Shown in pieces: positions 1 through 6,103 of a stretch of DNA of 6,153 nt. This stretch comes from Candidatus Omnitrophota bacterium. Its GTDB lineage: Bacteria; Omnitrophota; Gorgyraeia; Gorgyraeales; Gorgyraeaceae. Position 1 is the stretch's first letter. Every line of letters begins with the position of its first letter. Made by a program: the position numbers and the translations under genes. Under the pieces are notes generated by a model. That model saw nothing but the letters and a program-made list of their open reading frames with translations, was not told the origin of the DNA and did no database searches. The stretch lies in contig JABMRA010000111.1 in assembly GCA_013202925.1 (NCBI GenBank), positions 1-6,153 on the forward strand, given 5' to 3'.

Positions 1-1
1 A

Positions 2-1000
2 ATGCCGCTTGAATTCGGCTCTCTCATAAAGACTATAAAGACAAAGGTGCCTAATTCGAACAAGGCAAGGATCAGCGTGCATTGTCACAATGACCTGGGG
101 CTTGGCGTGGGCAATTCTCTCGCTGCTATTAAGAACGGGGCGGAGCAGGTAGAGTGCACTATAAACGGCATTGGAGAAAGGGCAGGCAATGCATCATTGG
201 AAGAGATTGTAATGGCATTGAATACCAGAAAGGATATATTTAACTGCACTACGTCTATAAAGACCGAGGAGCTCTACAAGACCAGCCGGCTTGTCAGTAA
301 ACTCACAGGCATTGTGGTGCAGCCCAACAAGGCAATAGTGGGCCGCAATGCATTCAGCCACGAGGCAGGCATCCACCAGGACGGTATTTTGAAAAAGAGG
401 GCCACTTATGAGATCATGAGGCCTGAGGATGTAGGGTTTGGCGGGACAAGGCTTGTTTTGGGTAAGCATTCAGGAAAGCATGCATTCAAGGAGAGGTTGA
501 AAAAGCTGGGCGTTGAGCTCGAAGCAGAAGATCTAATAAAGGCGTTCGAGCGGTTCAAGGACCTTGCTGACAAGAAAAAAGAGGTGTTTGACGAGGATAT
601 ATTGACGATAGTGGAAGACGAGGTCGTGTCTGTGCCGGAGACTTATAAGATAACCGGGTTTGAATACAGGAGCGGCAAGAATATTGAGCCGCACGCTACT
701 GTAGAGCTTGTAAAAGGCGCTATAAGCAAGAAAGAATCTTCTTCAGGCGACGGCCCGGTAGATGCATGCTATAGGGCCATTGAAAAGATAACAGGCATTA
801 AGTTTAAACTTCTGGATTATTCCTTAAAGGCGGCAACAGGCGGCAGGGATGCGTTGGGAGAGGTCTCAGTGAGGGTCAAGGCCTCCACTGGTCTCGAGCT
901 CTCTGGCCGGGGCGCTTCTACTGATATAGTTGAGGCAAGCGCCAAGGCATACGTGAGCGCAGTAAACAAATTCCTTTTCGCAAAGGGTCGGAAAATATAA
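2..1000 (+). CDS. leuA: 2-isopropylmalate synthase, 5'-truncated by window edge
   Basis: Catalyses acetyl-CoA + 2-oxoisovalerate to 2-isopropylmalate, the committed step of leucine synthesis, in the cytoplasm. The reading frame is open to the left edge. The first visible Met lies inside the conserved strand before EFGSLI and is not the start; about 170-180 N-terminal residues, with the first part of the TIM barrel, are missing compared with the usual ~510 aa. Visible residues 25-31 hold the metal-binding HCHND motif. NGIGERAGNASLEE follows at 55-68, and SHEAGIHQDG at 119-128 belongs to the barrel end and linker. From about residue 205 comes the C-terminal LeuA regulatory domain, with SSGDGPVDA (248-254), ATGGRDALGEV (278-288) and GRGASTDIVEASAKAY (302-317). 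That domain normally carries leucine feedback inhibition. The two-domain layout favours LeuA over homocitrate synthase; citramalate synthase (CimA) is a less likely alternative because the specificity residues are off-window. It ends with TAA, 59 nt before aroE. Confidence 0.93.
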   Translation: MPLEFGSLIKTIKTKVPNSNKARISVHCHNDLGLGVGNSLAAIKNGAEQVECTINGIGERAGNASLEEIVMALNTRKDIFNCTTSIKTEELYKTSRLVSKLTGIVVQPNKAIVGRNAFSHEAGIHQDGILKKRATYEIMRPEDVGFGGTRLVLGKHSGKHAFKERLKKLGVELEAEDLIKAFERFKDLADKKKEVFDEDILTIVEDEVVSVPETYKITGFEYRSGKNIEPHATVELVKGAISKKESSSGDGPVDACYRAIEKITGIKFKLLDYSLKAATGGRDALGEVSVRVKASTGLELSGRGASTDIVEASAKAYVSAVNKFLFAKGRKI

Positions 1001-1018
1001 ACTTAAGGAATTGGATAA

Positions 1019-1039
1019 GGGCGGACATCGGGTCCGCCC
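1019..1039 (+). terminator. GC-rich hairpin between leuA and aroE (weak terminator or attenuator candidate)
   Basis: GGGCGGAC (1019-1026) pairs perfectly with GTCCGCCC (1032-1039) around a 5-nt loop. The hairpin starts 18 nt after the leuA stop. The tail is only ATAGTTT, so it lacks the long U-run of a strong intrinsic terminator and may merely stabilise the mRNA end or reduce read-through into aroE. The structure is seen directly; the function is inferred. Confidence 0.4.
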
Positions 1040-1059
1040 ATAGTTTATCAGAGGTCTGT

Positions 1060-1893
1060 ATGGATATATACGGCATTATAGGTTGGCCAGTAAAACATAG
1101 TCTATCTCCGGCAATGCACAATGCCGCGTTCAAGGAGCTGGGCATTGATGCTGAGTACAGGAAATTCGAGGTAAAACCCGAAGACCTCAAGGACTTTTTG
1201 CTGAATAGGAAGGATGTGAAGGGGCTCAATGTGACTGTGCCGCATAAGGTCAGGGCAAAGGAGATTTTAAAAGACAAGGCAGAGGTATCGGATTATGCTG
1301 AATTATCCGGCGCTATCAACACGGTAAAGCGGGAGAAGGGCAAGATAAAATGTACCAATACTGACGTGCCTGGCTTTTTGACTTCTCTAAAGAAAGACCT
1401 GGGGTTCGAGCATAAAGATAAAAGTGTCATTTTGGTTGGTTGCGGCGGCGCAGGCAGGGCTATTATCGCAGGCCTGATCACTGAATGCAGTAAAATCTAT
1501 GTATATGATAACAGCGAGAGCGCGATGAAGTCTACAGAAGATGCCTTTTCAAAGATAAAAGACAAACTACAATCTATCTCAAAGGAGAAAATGCCCACGA
1601 TTATTAAAAATTGCCGGTTGCTGGTCAATGCCACTCCTATAGGCATGAAAGAGGGTGACAGTTCTCCTGTAGATAAGGGCTTGCTTCACAAAGACTTATC
1701 TGTTTATGATGTGGTTTATAATAGAGAGACAGGGCTTGTTAAGGATGCAGGGTCTTTAGGGTTACCCGCAACAGGCGGCCTGGGTATGCTTTTATACCAG
1801 GGCGCGCATGCCTTTGAATTCTGGACAGGCAAGCAGGCCCCGGTAGAGGCAATGAGAAAGGCCTTATTGAAAGTTGTAAGCCATAAGCTTTAA
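1060..1893 (+). CDS. aroE: shikimate dehydrogenase
   Basis: Reduces 3-dehydroshikimate to shikimate with NAD(P)H, in the cytoplasm. The 277 aa match the family length. The N-terminal substrate domain shows GWPVKHSLSPAMHNAAF (8-24, shikimate-binding Ser14 and Ser16), NVTVPHK (57-63, catalytic Lys63) and NTDVPGF (100-106, catalytic Asp102). The nucleotide domain has the glycine loop GCGGAGRA (127-134), then NATPIGM (190-196), VVYNRETGL (218-226) and GGLGMLLYQGAHAF (239-252). After the second strand of the Rossmann fold the usual Asn-Arg-Thr of NADP-dependent AroE reads Asp150-Asn-Ser, which hints at NAD use (see findings). The start is supported by a GAGGT ribosome site at 1051-1055, five nt before ATG. 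It lies 59 nt after leuA and 10 nt before pilD. Confidence 0.95.
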   Translation: MDIYGIIGWPVKHSLSPAMHNAAFKELGIDAEYRKFEVKPEDLKDFLLNRKDVKGLNVTVPHKVRAKEILKDKAEVSDYAELSGAINTVKREKGKIKCTNTDVPGFLTSLKKDLGFEHKDKSVILVGCGGAGRAIIAGLITECSKIYVYDNSESAMKSTEDAFSKIKDKLQSISKEKMPTIIKNCRLLVNATPIGMKEGDSSPVDKGLLHKDLSVYDVVYNRETGLVKDAGSLGLPATGGLGMLLYQGAHAFEFWTGKQAPVEAMRKALLKVVSHKL

Positions 1894-1903
1894 GCTAAAT
1901 TTT

Positions 1904-2671
1904 ATGATGTATTTGATTGTTTTTATCTTTGGGGCAGTGATCGGGAGTTTCCTGAACGTGTGCATATACAGGATACCGCGGAATGAATCCATTGTTTTGC
2001 CCGGGTCGAGATGTGTGCATTGTAAAAAACCGATCCCGTGGTACGACAATGTCCCGTTTTTAAGTTATATCTTTCTGCTCGGCAGGTGCAGATCCTGCAA
2101 ACAGAAGATATCGTTCCGCTATCTTGCAGTTGAATTGATAAGCGCAATGGCATTTTTGATTTTATTCGCGTCATTTGGTTTTACAGCAAAGTTCTGGATA
2201 TACAGTTTAGTGACATTTGGCCTGATCGTAACGACTTTTATCGACCTGGAATTTCAGATCATACCTGACAGGATCAGCATAGGCGGCCTGGTTTTGGGGA
2301 TTGCCTTAAGTACAGCGATACCGCAGCTTCATGGTGTTGCTACATGGAAGGCCGGGCTTATGAATTCCGCAATAGGCGCCTTGGTAGGAGGCGGCATTAT
2401 ATATCTGACAGGCCTTTTAGGCCAAATGGCTTTTAAAAAAGAGAGCATGGGCGGAGGCGATGTAAAACTCGTGGCAATGCTGGGAGCCTTTTTGGGCTGG
2501 AAGGCAGCGGTACTTATTTTTTTCCTTGCGCCGTTTTTCGGCACACCAGCAGGCCTTTACCTAAAATTTGCAAAAAAATGTGATATAATTCCTTATGGGC
2601 CTTATCTTTCCCTGGCAGGTTTTGTAGTCATGATCTATGGTCAGGGAATATTGGATCTGTTATTTTTATAG
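1904..2671 (+). CDS. pilD: type IV prepilin leader peptidase / N-methyltransferase (A24 family)
   Basis: Inner-membrane aspartic protease that cuts the leader of type IV pilins or type II secretion pseudopilins and methylates the new N-terminus. The 255 aa are near the usual 250-290. The N-terminal A24_N domain begins with GAVIGSFLNVCIYRIP (10-25) and has two Cys pairs, Cys37/Cys40 and Cys62/Cys65, of the zinc-type cytoplasmic loop. The two catalytic aspartate motifs are present: IDLEFQIIPD (113-122, Asp114) and GGGDVKL (183-189, Asp186). PYGPYLSLAGF (230-240) is the typical end motif. Hydrophobic stretches near 2-20, 78-113, 124-140, 152-175, 188-220 and 233-255 fit a polytopic membrane protein. 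ATGATG at 1904-1909 gives two adjacent starts and no clear ribosome site is seen, so translation may be coupled to aroE, which ends 10 nt upstream. No pilin or secretion gene is nearby; pilD versus gspO/comC naming is arbitrary. Confidence 0.94.
   Translation: MMYLIVFIFGAVIGSFLNVCIYRIPRNESIVLPGSRCVHCKKPIPWYDNVPFLSYIFLLGRCRSCKQKISFRYLAVELISAMAFLILFASFGFTAKFWIYSLVTFGLIVTTFIDLEFQIIPDRISIGGLVLGIALSTAIPQLHGVATWKAGLMNSAIGALVGGGIIYLTGLLGQMAFKKESMGGGDVKLVAMLGAFLGWKAAVLIFFLAPFFGTPAGLYLKFAKKCDIIPYGPYLSLAGFVVMIYGQGILDLLFL
2581..2589 (+). promoter_or_regulatory. possible extended -10 promoter inside pilD, ahead of aroC
   Basis: TGATATAAT is a perfect extended -10 element (TG-N-TATAAT) about 93 nt before the aroC start and inside pilD. 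No good -35 box is found at 16-18 nt upstream; TTTACC at 2556-2561 is too far (22 nt). It could give aroC some transcription independent of the operon, or be a chance match in AT-rich coding sequence. Confidence 0.2.
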
Positions 2672-2681
2672 GAGGTGTACA

Positions 2682-3731
2682 ATGTTGAGATTTCTAACTG
2701 CTGGTGAATCCCATGGAGAAGCACTTCTGGGCATTTTAGAAGGTATGCCCAGCGGACTAAAGCTGGACAATGCCTTTATAGATAAAGAGCTTAAGAGGCG
2801 CCAGGAGGGCCCAGGAAGAGGCGAGAGGATGAAGATAGAGCACGACCGCGCAAAGCTCCTGTCTGGCCTGAAACAGGGCATTACTATAGGGAGTCCTGTA
2901 TCTATTCTTATCGAGAATAAGGATTCGTCTATGGATAAATTGCCTGAGATCAAAAATCCCAGGCCAGGACACGCAGATCTGGCAGGGATCCTGAAGTACG
3001 GCTTCAAGGGCGCGCGGGCGGTTCTTGAGAGGGCCTCTGCAAGGGAGACAGCCATGAGGGTCGCTATAGGCGCATGCTGTAAATTATTATTGAAAGAGTT
3101 CAGGGTGCGGGTGTCGAGCCATGTTGTGATGATAGGCAGCGCAGATGGTACTTGTGAGAAATCAATTATAAAAGAGATCAACAAGGCCAGAGAGAAAAAG
3201 GATACCCTGGGAGGCATATTCGAGGTAGTCGCAGAGGGCGTGCCAGCAGGCATGGGCAGTTATGTGCAGAGCGACAGGCGTCTGGACGCACAGCTTGCTT
3301 CCAGCATCATGTCCATACCAGCTGTCAAGGCAGTTGAGATAGGCAGTGCTATTGATGCCAGTAAGAAACTCGGCTCTGAGGTACACGACGAGATATTTTT
3401 CTCCAAGGCCAAGGGTATTTACAGGAAGACAAATAACGCCGGCGGCATTGAAGGCGGGGTTTCAAACGGCGAAGATATAGTGGTGCGCGGCTACATGAAA
3501 CCCATAAGCACGCTGATGAAGGGTTTGAATACAATAGATATCGCTACAAAAGAGGCTGTAAAGGCAGCCACGGAACGTTCTGATGTCTGCGCTGTTCCTG
3601 CGGCAGGCGTGATCGCAGAGGCAGTGTGCGCCTTTGTTATAGCCAATGCGTTCTTGGAGAAATTCGGCGGGGACGCTATTCCGGATATAAAAAAGAATTA
3701 CGAGGCGTATCTCAGCAGATTAAAAATGTAA
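2682..3731 (+). CDS. aroC: chorismate synthase
   Basis: Converts 5-enolpyruvylshikimate 3-phosphate (EPSP) to chorismate using reduced FMN as catalyst; last step of the shared aromatic pathway, cytoplasmic, usually a homotetramer. At 349 aa it is at the short end of the normal range. Signatures: AGESHG (7-12, first active-site His11), RRQEGPGRGERMKIE (39-53), PRPGHADLAG (93-102, second active-site His97), LERASARETA (115-124, FMN region), NNAGGIEGGVSNGEDIVVRG (251-270) and TERSDVCAVPAAGV (297-310). The chosen start has GGAGG at 2671-2675 with a 6-nt spacer; the first G of this site is also the last base of the pilD TAG stop. An in-frame ATG at 2637 would add 15 unrelated residues and lies inside pilD, so it is not used. 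The last 12 nt overlap the convergent gene on the other strand, and no terminator is visible. Confidence 0.96.
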   Translation: MLRFLTAGESHGEALLGILEGMPSGLKLDNAFIDKELKRRQEGPGRGERMKIEHDRAKLLSGLKQGITIGSPVSILIENKDSSMDKLPEIKNPRPGHADLAGILKYGFKGARAVLERASARETAMRVAIGACCKLLLKEFRVRVSSHVVMIGSADGTCEKSIIKEINKAREKKDTLGGIFEVVAEGVPAGMGSYVQSDRRLDAQLASSIMSIPAVKAVEIGSAIDASKKLGSEVHDEIFFSKAKGIYRKTNNAGGIEGGVSNGEDIVVRGYMKPISTLMKGLNTIDIATKEAVKAATERSDVCAVPAAGVIAEAVCAFVIANAFLEKFGGDAIPDIKKNYEAYLSRLKM

Positions 3732-4316
3732 TGACAGGGAGAAACTTGCGTAGTCTGTGTCAAAGGTATGTATCCTGTCGGTATGGCGCCAGCCAACAGC
3801 AATAGAGTATAATTTTTTGGGTCGATAGGCTATTTCAGCCCCCACCTCGTTGTATTCATCACGCCCTTCTTCAAGATTAAGTGAATACTCTTCAAAGACA
3901 TCAAAGGAGAAGCGGTCCCAGAAGGGCAGGCGCAAGACGATCTTGGTGATCGTATCAAAGGATTTACTGTCTGTAGCAAAGACCATATGATCAAGCACCT
4001 GACCGGATATAAGCTGGAAGGACTGGCCTATATAAAGATATTGCCATAGATCTTTGCCGGCTTCCAGGCCAAGCAGCACCCTTTCCCAATCATCTATCTC
4101 TGAATTCCACTGCGAGTCCACAAAGGCAGATATCCTCATATCAGGGGAGTCTATTTTTTTGTTAAGCTCTATGCGGTTTAGATAGATATCCCCGTCGTCG
4201 CCTCTTGCGTCTAACAGGTACTCATCCCTGATCTTTAGTTCCAAGGCAGAGACAGGATTTACGAGGAGGAGTTGAGCTGCAATGCAGATTAGGAATACCC
4301 TGATTATGGATTTCAT
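3720..4316 (-). CDS. secreted, outer-membrane barrel-like protein of unknown function
   Basis: I do not recognise a firm family. With the chosen start the 198 aa begin with a clear signal peptide: MKSIIR, a hydrophobic core VFLICIAAQLLLVN, and a VSA cleavage site after residue 24. The mature part of about 174 aa is rich in Trp, Tyr and Phe, has alternating polar/hydrophobic strands such as YSIAVGWRHTD and YASFSLSLHF, and ends in Phe as outer-membrane barrel proteins do. The layout (Leu-rich signal, short mature part, paired strands) is like DUF2490-type proteins, but I hold this only as a suggestion. An upstream in-frame ATG at 4337 would add seven residues (MICFYTK); neither start has a good ribosome site. 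It is transcribed against aroC, overlaps its 3' end by 12 nt, and diverges from aroK across a palindrome-bearing region. Intact, with no sign of decay. Confidence 0.75.
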   Translation of the reverse strand: MKSIIRVFLICIAAQLLLVNPVSALELKIRDEYLLDARGDDGDIYLNRIELNKKIDSPDMRISAFVDSQWNSEIDDWERVLLGLEAGKDLWQYLYIGQSFQLISGQVLDHMVFATDSKSFDTITKIVLRLPFWDRFSFDVFEEYSLNLEEGRDEYNEVGAEIAYRPKKLYSIAVGWRHTDRIHTFDTDYASFSLSLHF

Positions 4317-4368
4317 TTTTGTATAAAAGCATATCACGCGCCGGCATAATATGCAAGCAATAAAATGC

Positions 4369-4399
4369 TTTACATTTTTGACATTGTCAAAAATGTAAA
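4369..4399. promoter_or_regulatory. 31-bp palindrome (15+1+15), candidate operator in divergent intergenic region
   Basis: TTTACATTTTTGACA (4369-4383) is exactly repeated in inverse as TGTCAAAAATGTAAA (4385-4399) around one central T. It lies between the minus-strand secreted protein gene (start 4316) and aroK (start 4440). Its right half contains the likely -35 box of aroK. The AT-rich arms, one-base centre and lack of a T-run following a GC stem argue for a dimeric repressor or activator site over a terminator. The cognate regulator is not in the window. Confidence 0.6.
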
Positions 4400-4412
4400 C
4401 TTATGTTATAGT
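4384..4412 (+). promoter_or_regulatory. sigma70-like promoter for aroK-dprA
   Basis: TTGTCA (4384-4389) is a five-of-six -35 box, followed after exactly 17 nt by TATAGT (4407-4412), a five-of-six -10 box. Transcription would start near 4419, giving a leader of about 20 nt before the aroK ATG at 4440. The -35 lies in the right half of the 31-bp palindrome and the -10 inside a second palindrome, so a bound protein could control it directly. Confidence 0.55.
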
Positions 4413-4419
4413 CTATAAC
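4405..4419. promoter_or_regulatory. second small palindrome (7+1+7) over the aroK -10 region
   Basis: GTTATAG (4405-4411) and CTATAAC (4413-4419) are perfect inverted arms around a central T. The site covers the -10 box and the predicted transcription start. Its centre is 28 bp from that of the larger palindrome and its sequence is different, so it would not be a second copy of the same site. It may be a separate operator or partly a chance effect of the AT-rich -10. Confidence 0.35.
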
Positions 4420-4439
4420 GATAAATGCGGGAGGGAGTT

Positions 4440-4943
4440 ATGCGGAATATAGTGATAGTAGGTTTCATGGGGACAGGCAAGACCGTTGTGGCAAAGCTTC
4501 TTGCCCAGAAGCTCGGAAGGGAGTTTCTGGAGCTGGATGCTGTTATAGAGGAAAAGGAAGGCATGTCCATTAAGGAGATTTTTGAGAAAAAGGGCGAAGA
4601 GTATTTCAGGGAGATAGAAAAGGGTGTTGTGAGGGAGACCTCAGAGAAAAAGGGCCTTGTTGTATCCGCGGGCGGCGGCGCGATCATTGATGAAGAGAAT
4701 TTCAGGAACCTGAAGAAGAACAGCGTGATTATCTGCCTGGAGGCCTCACCAGACACTATCCTTAAGAGGACAGGGGGCAATACCTGCCGGCCGCTCTTAA
4801 ACGTGCCTGACCCGAAGAAAAAGATAGAGGGGCTGCTGAAAAAAAGAGAGACGCACTATAAAAAGGCGGACTTTCGTATAGATACAGACGGCATGAGCGT
4901 GGAACAGGTTGCGCAGAAGGCGATAGAGTTAATTCCTGCCTAG
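4440..4943 (+). CDS. aroK: shikimate kinase
   Basis: Phosphorylates the 3-hydroxyl of shikimate with ATP, cytoplasmic. The 167 aa are typical of the family. The Walker A loop is GFMGTGKT (8-15). The shikimate-site Asp33 is in LELDAVIE (30-37), where the usual first Asp of the DxD pair is Glu31. Further family features are YFREIE (55-60, Arg57), SAGGG (76-80, glycine motif) and the lid RPLL (117-120). The RETHY segment (136-140) carries the C-terminal Arg and Tyr. The start at 4440 is preferred over an in-frame ATG at 4425 because GGAGG (4430-4434) stands 5 nt upstream of it, within what would otherwise be coding sequence, and because MRNIVIVGFMG is the normal N-terminus. It is first in a likely two-gene unit with dprA, 62 nt downstream. 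aroB, the frequent partner of aroK, is not adjacent. Confidence 0.95.
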   Translation: MRNIVIVGFMGTGKTVVAKLLAQKLGREFLELDAVIEEKEGMSIKEIFEKKGEEYFREIEKGVVRETSEKKGLVVSAGGGAIIDEENFRNLKKNSVIICLEASPDTILKRTGGNTCRPLLNVPDPKKKIEGLLKKRETHYKKADFRIDTDGMSVEQVAQKAIELIPA

Positions 4944-5005
4944 AAAGATCTACAATTTCCTGAAAGAAAATGGAACGGCGTGTGTCATATGGCTAGAGGT
5001 GTATT

Positions 5006-6094
5006 ATGCGAGATAGGGAGAGACTGCTTATACTTAATATGGTCGAGGGCGTGGGGAGTATCAGGACCCAGGCGCTTTTGAGGGATCTTGGGTCGCTGGA
5101 AAAGGTGTTTCGCGCAAAGGAGAACGAACTTGCGAGGGTAAGAGAAATCGGGCCGCGCTTAGCGCCGACAGTGGCACAGTCTATCAGGGAGATAGACATA
5201 GAAAAGGAATTACGTTTAATAGAGGCGTACGGCGTTAAGATCATTGGTTTTTTAGACAAGGATTATCCCGAGAGTTTGAAAAATATATATGCCCCGCCGG
5301 TTGTCTTATATGTAAAAGGCACGATCCTGCCCCAGGATGATATAGCCATTGCTATAGTGGGGTCGAGGCTCGCGTCTTTTTATGGCCTCCAACAGGCTGA
5401 GCGGCTGGGTTTTGAGCTGGCTTCAAGGGGTATTACTATAGTCTCAGGCCTTGCAAGGGGCATTGATTCAGCTAGTCATAGAGGCGCGCTAAAGGCAAAG
5501 GGGAGGACCATAGCTATTCTGGGCTCAGGCCTTGCGCATATCTATCCTGAGGAACATAAGGCGCTTGCAGAGGAGATCTCCAGGAACGGCGCAGTGATCT
5601 CAGAGTTTCCCATGAGGACAATACCTGATAAAGGCAATTTTCCAAAGAGAAACAGGATCATAAGCGGACTTTCTCTGGGCGTGGTGGTGGTTGAGGCAGC
5701 TGAGAGGAGCGGGGCCCTTATAACCAGCGATATTGCCCTGGAGGAGGGCAGGGAGGTCTTTGCTGTGCCTGGAAAAGTCGACTCCATAACCTCAAAGGGC
5801 ACCAATAGACTCATAAAGCAAGGGGCAAAACTTGCTGAAACCGTAGACGATATACTGGAAGAGCTGGATTTAAAGATAGGGGGCTGTTTAAATGAAGGAA
5901 AAGAATTAATAGCTCCAATATTGGACAAAAGCGAGAGTTTAGTATATAATCTATTGTCTAGCCAGCCGCGGCACATTGATGATCTGGCTGAGGCAGTTAA
6001 TATAGGCATTGGCGAGATATCCAGGGTCCTTTTTTATCTGGAGATAAAGAGGCTTGCGCGCCAATTGCCAGGGAAGAATTTTGTGAAGGCGTGA
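5006..6094 (+). CDS. dprA: DNA-processing protein DprA (ssDNA-binding RecA loader)
   Basis: In transformable bacteria DprA binds incoming single-stranded DNA in the cytoplasm and loads RecA; it is also kept in many species not known to be competent. At 362 aa it has the full three-part layout. An N-terminal helical SAM/HhH-like region (about 1-65) is followed by the Rossmann-fold core (about 80-290). The core shows AIVGSR (116-121), SGLARGIDSASHRGAL (147-162), ILGSGL (171-176), FPKRNRIISGLS (212-223), VVEAAERSGALIT (228-240), EGREVFAVPG (247-256) and GTNRLIKQGA (265-274). A C-terminal winged-helix domain follows (about 308-357). The ribosome site AGAGG (4995-4999) lies 6 nt before the ATG. 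No terminator is seen between aroK and this gene, so it probably shares the aroK promoter. It ends with TGA ten nt before the terminal repeat block. topA, a common downstream neighbour, would be outside the window. Confidence 0.96.
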   Translation: MRDRERLLILNMVEGVGSIRTQALLRDLGSLEKVFRAKENELARVREIGPRLAPTVAQSIREIDIEKELRLIEAYGVKIIGFLDKDYPESLKNIYAPPVVLYVKGTILPQDDIAIAIVGSRLASFYGLQQAERLGFELASRGITIVSGLARGIDSASHRGALKAKGRTIAILGSGLAHIYPEEHKALAEEISRNGAVISEFPMRTIPDKGNFPKRNRIISGLSLGVVVVEAAERSGALITSDIALEEGREVFAVPGKVDSITSKGTNRLIKQGAKLAETVDDILEELDLKIGGCLNEGKELIAPILDKSESLVYNLLSSQPRHIDDLAEAVNIGIGEISRVLFYLEIKRLARQLPGKNFVKA

Positions 6095-6103
6095 AGCTTC
6101 AGA

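Noticed and set aside
2637..2681. Upstream in-frame ATG for aroC
   Set aside because: It adds 15 residues foreign to chorismate synthase and lies within pilD, while the ATG at 2682 has an excellent GGAGG site.
2666..3253. 195-codon open frame on the minus strand
   Set aside because: Lies antisense within aroC, whose motifs are unmistakable; the translation is Ser/Pro/Leu-rich with no domain, as expected of an opposite-strand shadow.
4369..4399. Palindrome as intrinsic terminator
   Set aside because: The stem is AT-rich with a one-base centre, it lies upstream of two divergent genes and not downstream of any, and no GC stem plus T-run is present.
4425..4439. Upstream in-frame ATG for aroK
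   Set aside because: The strong GGAGG at 4430-4434 lies within this extension and points to the ATG at 4440; the extension (MREGV) precedes the normal kinase N-terminus.
4989..5005. ATG at 4989 as dprA start
   Set aside because: It is out of frame with dprA; the ATG at 5006 has the AGAGG site at proper spacing.
5944..5951. TATAAT-like box within dprA
   Set aside because: Inside coding sequence, with no -35 box noted and no gene start downstream in the window; AT-rich coincidence.
5542..6009. 155-codon open frame on the minus strand
   Set aside because: Antisense to the dprA core and winged-helix region; low-complexity Ser-rich translation with no ribosome site.
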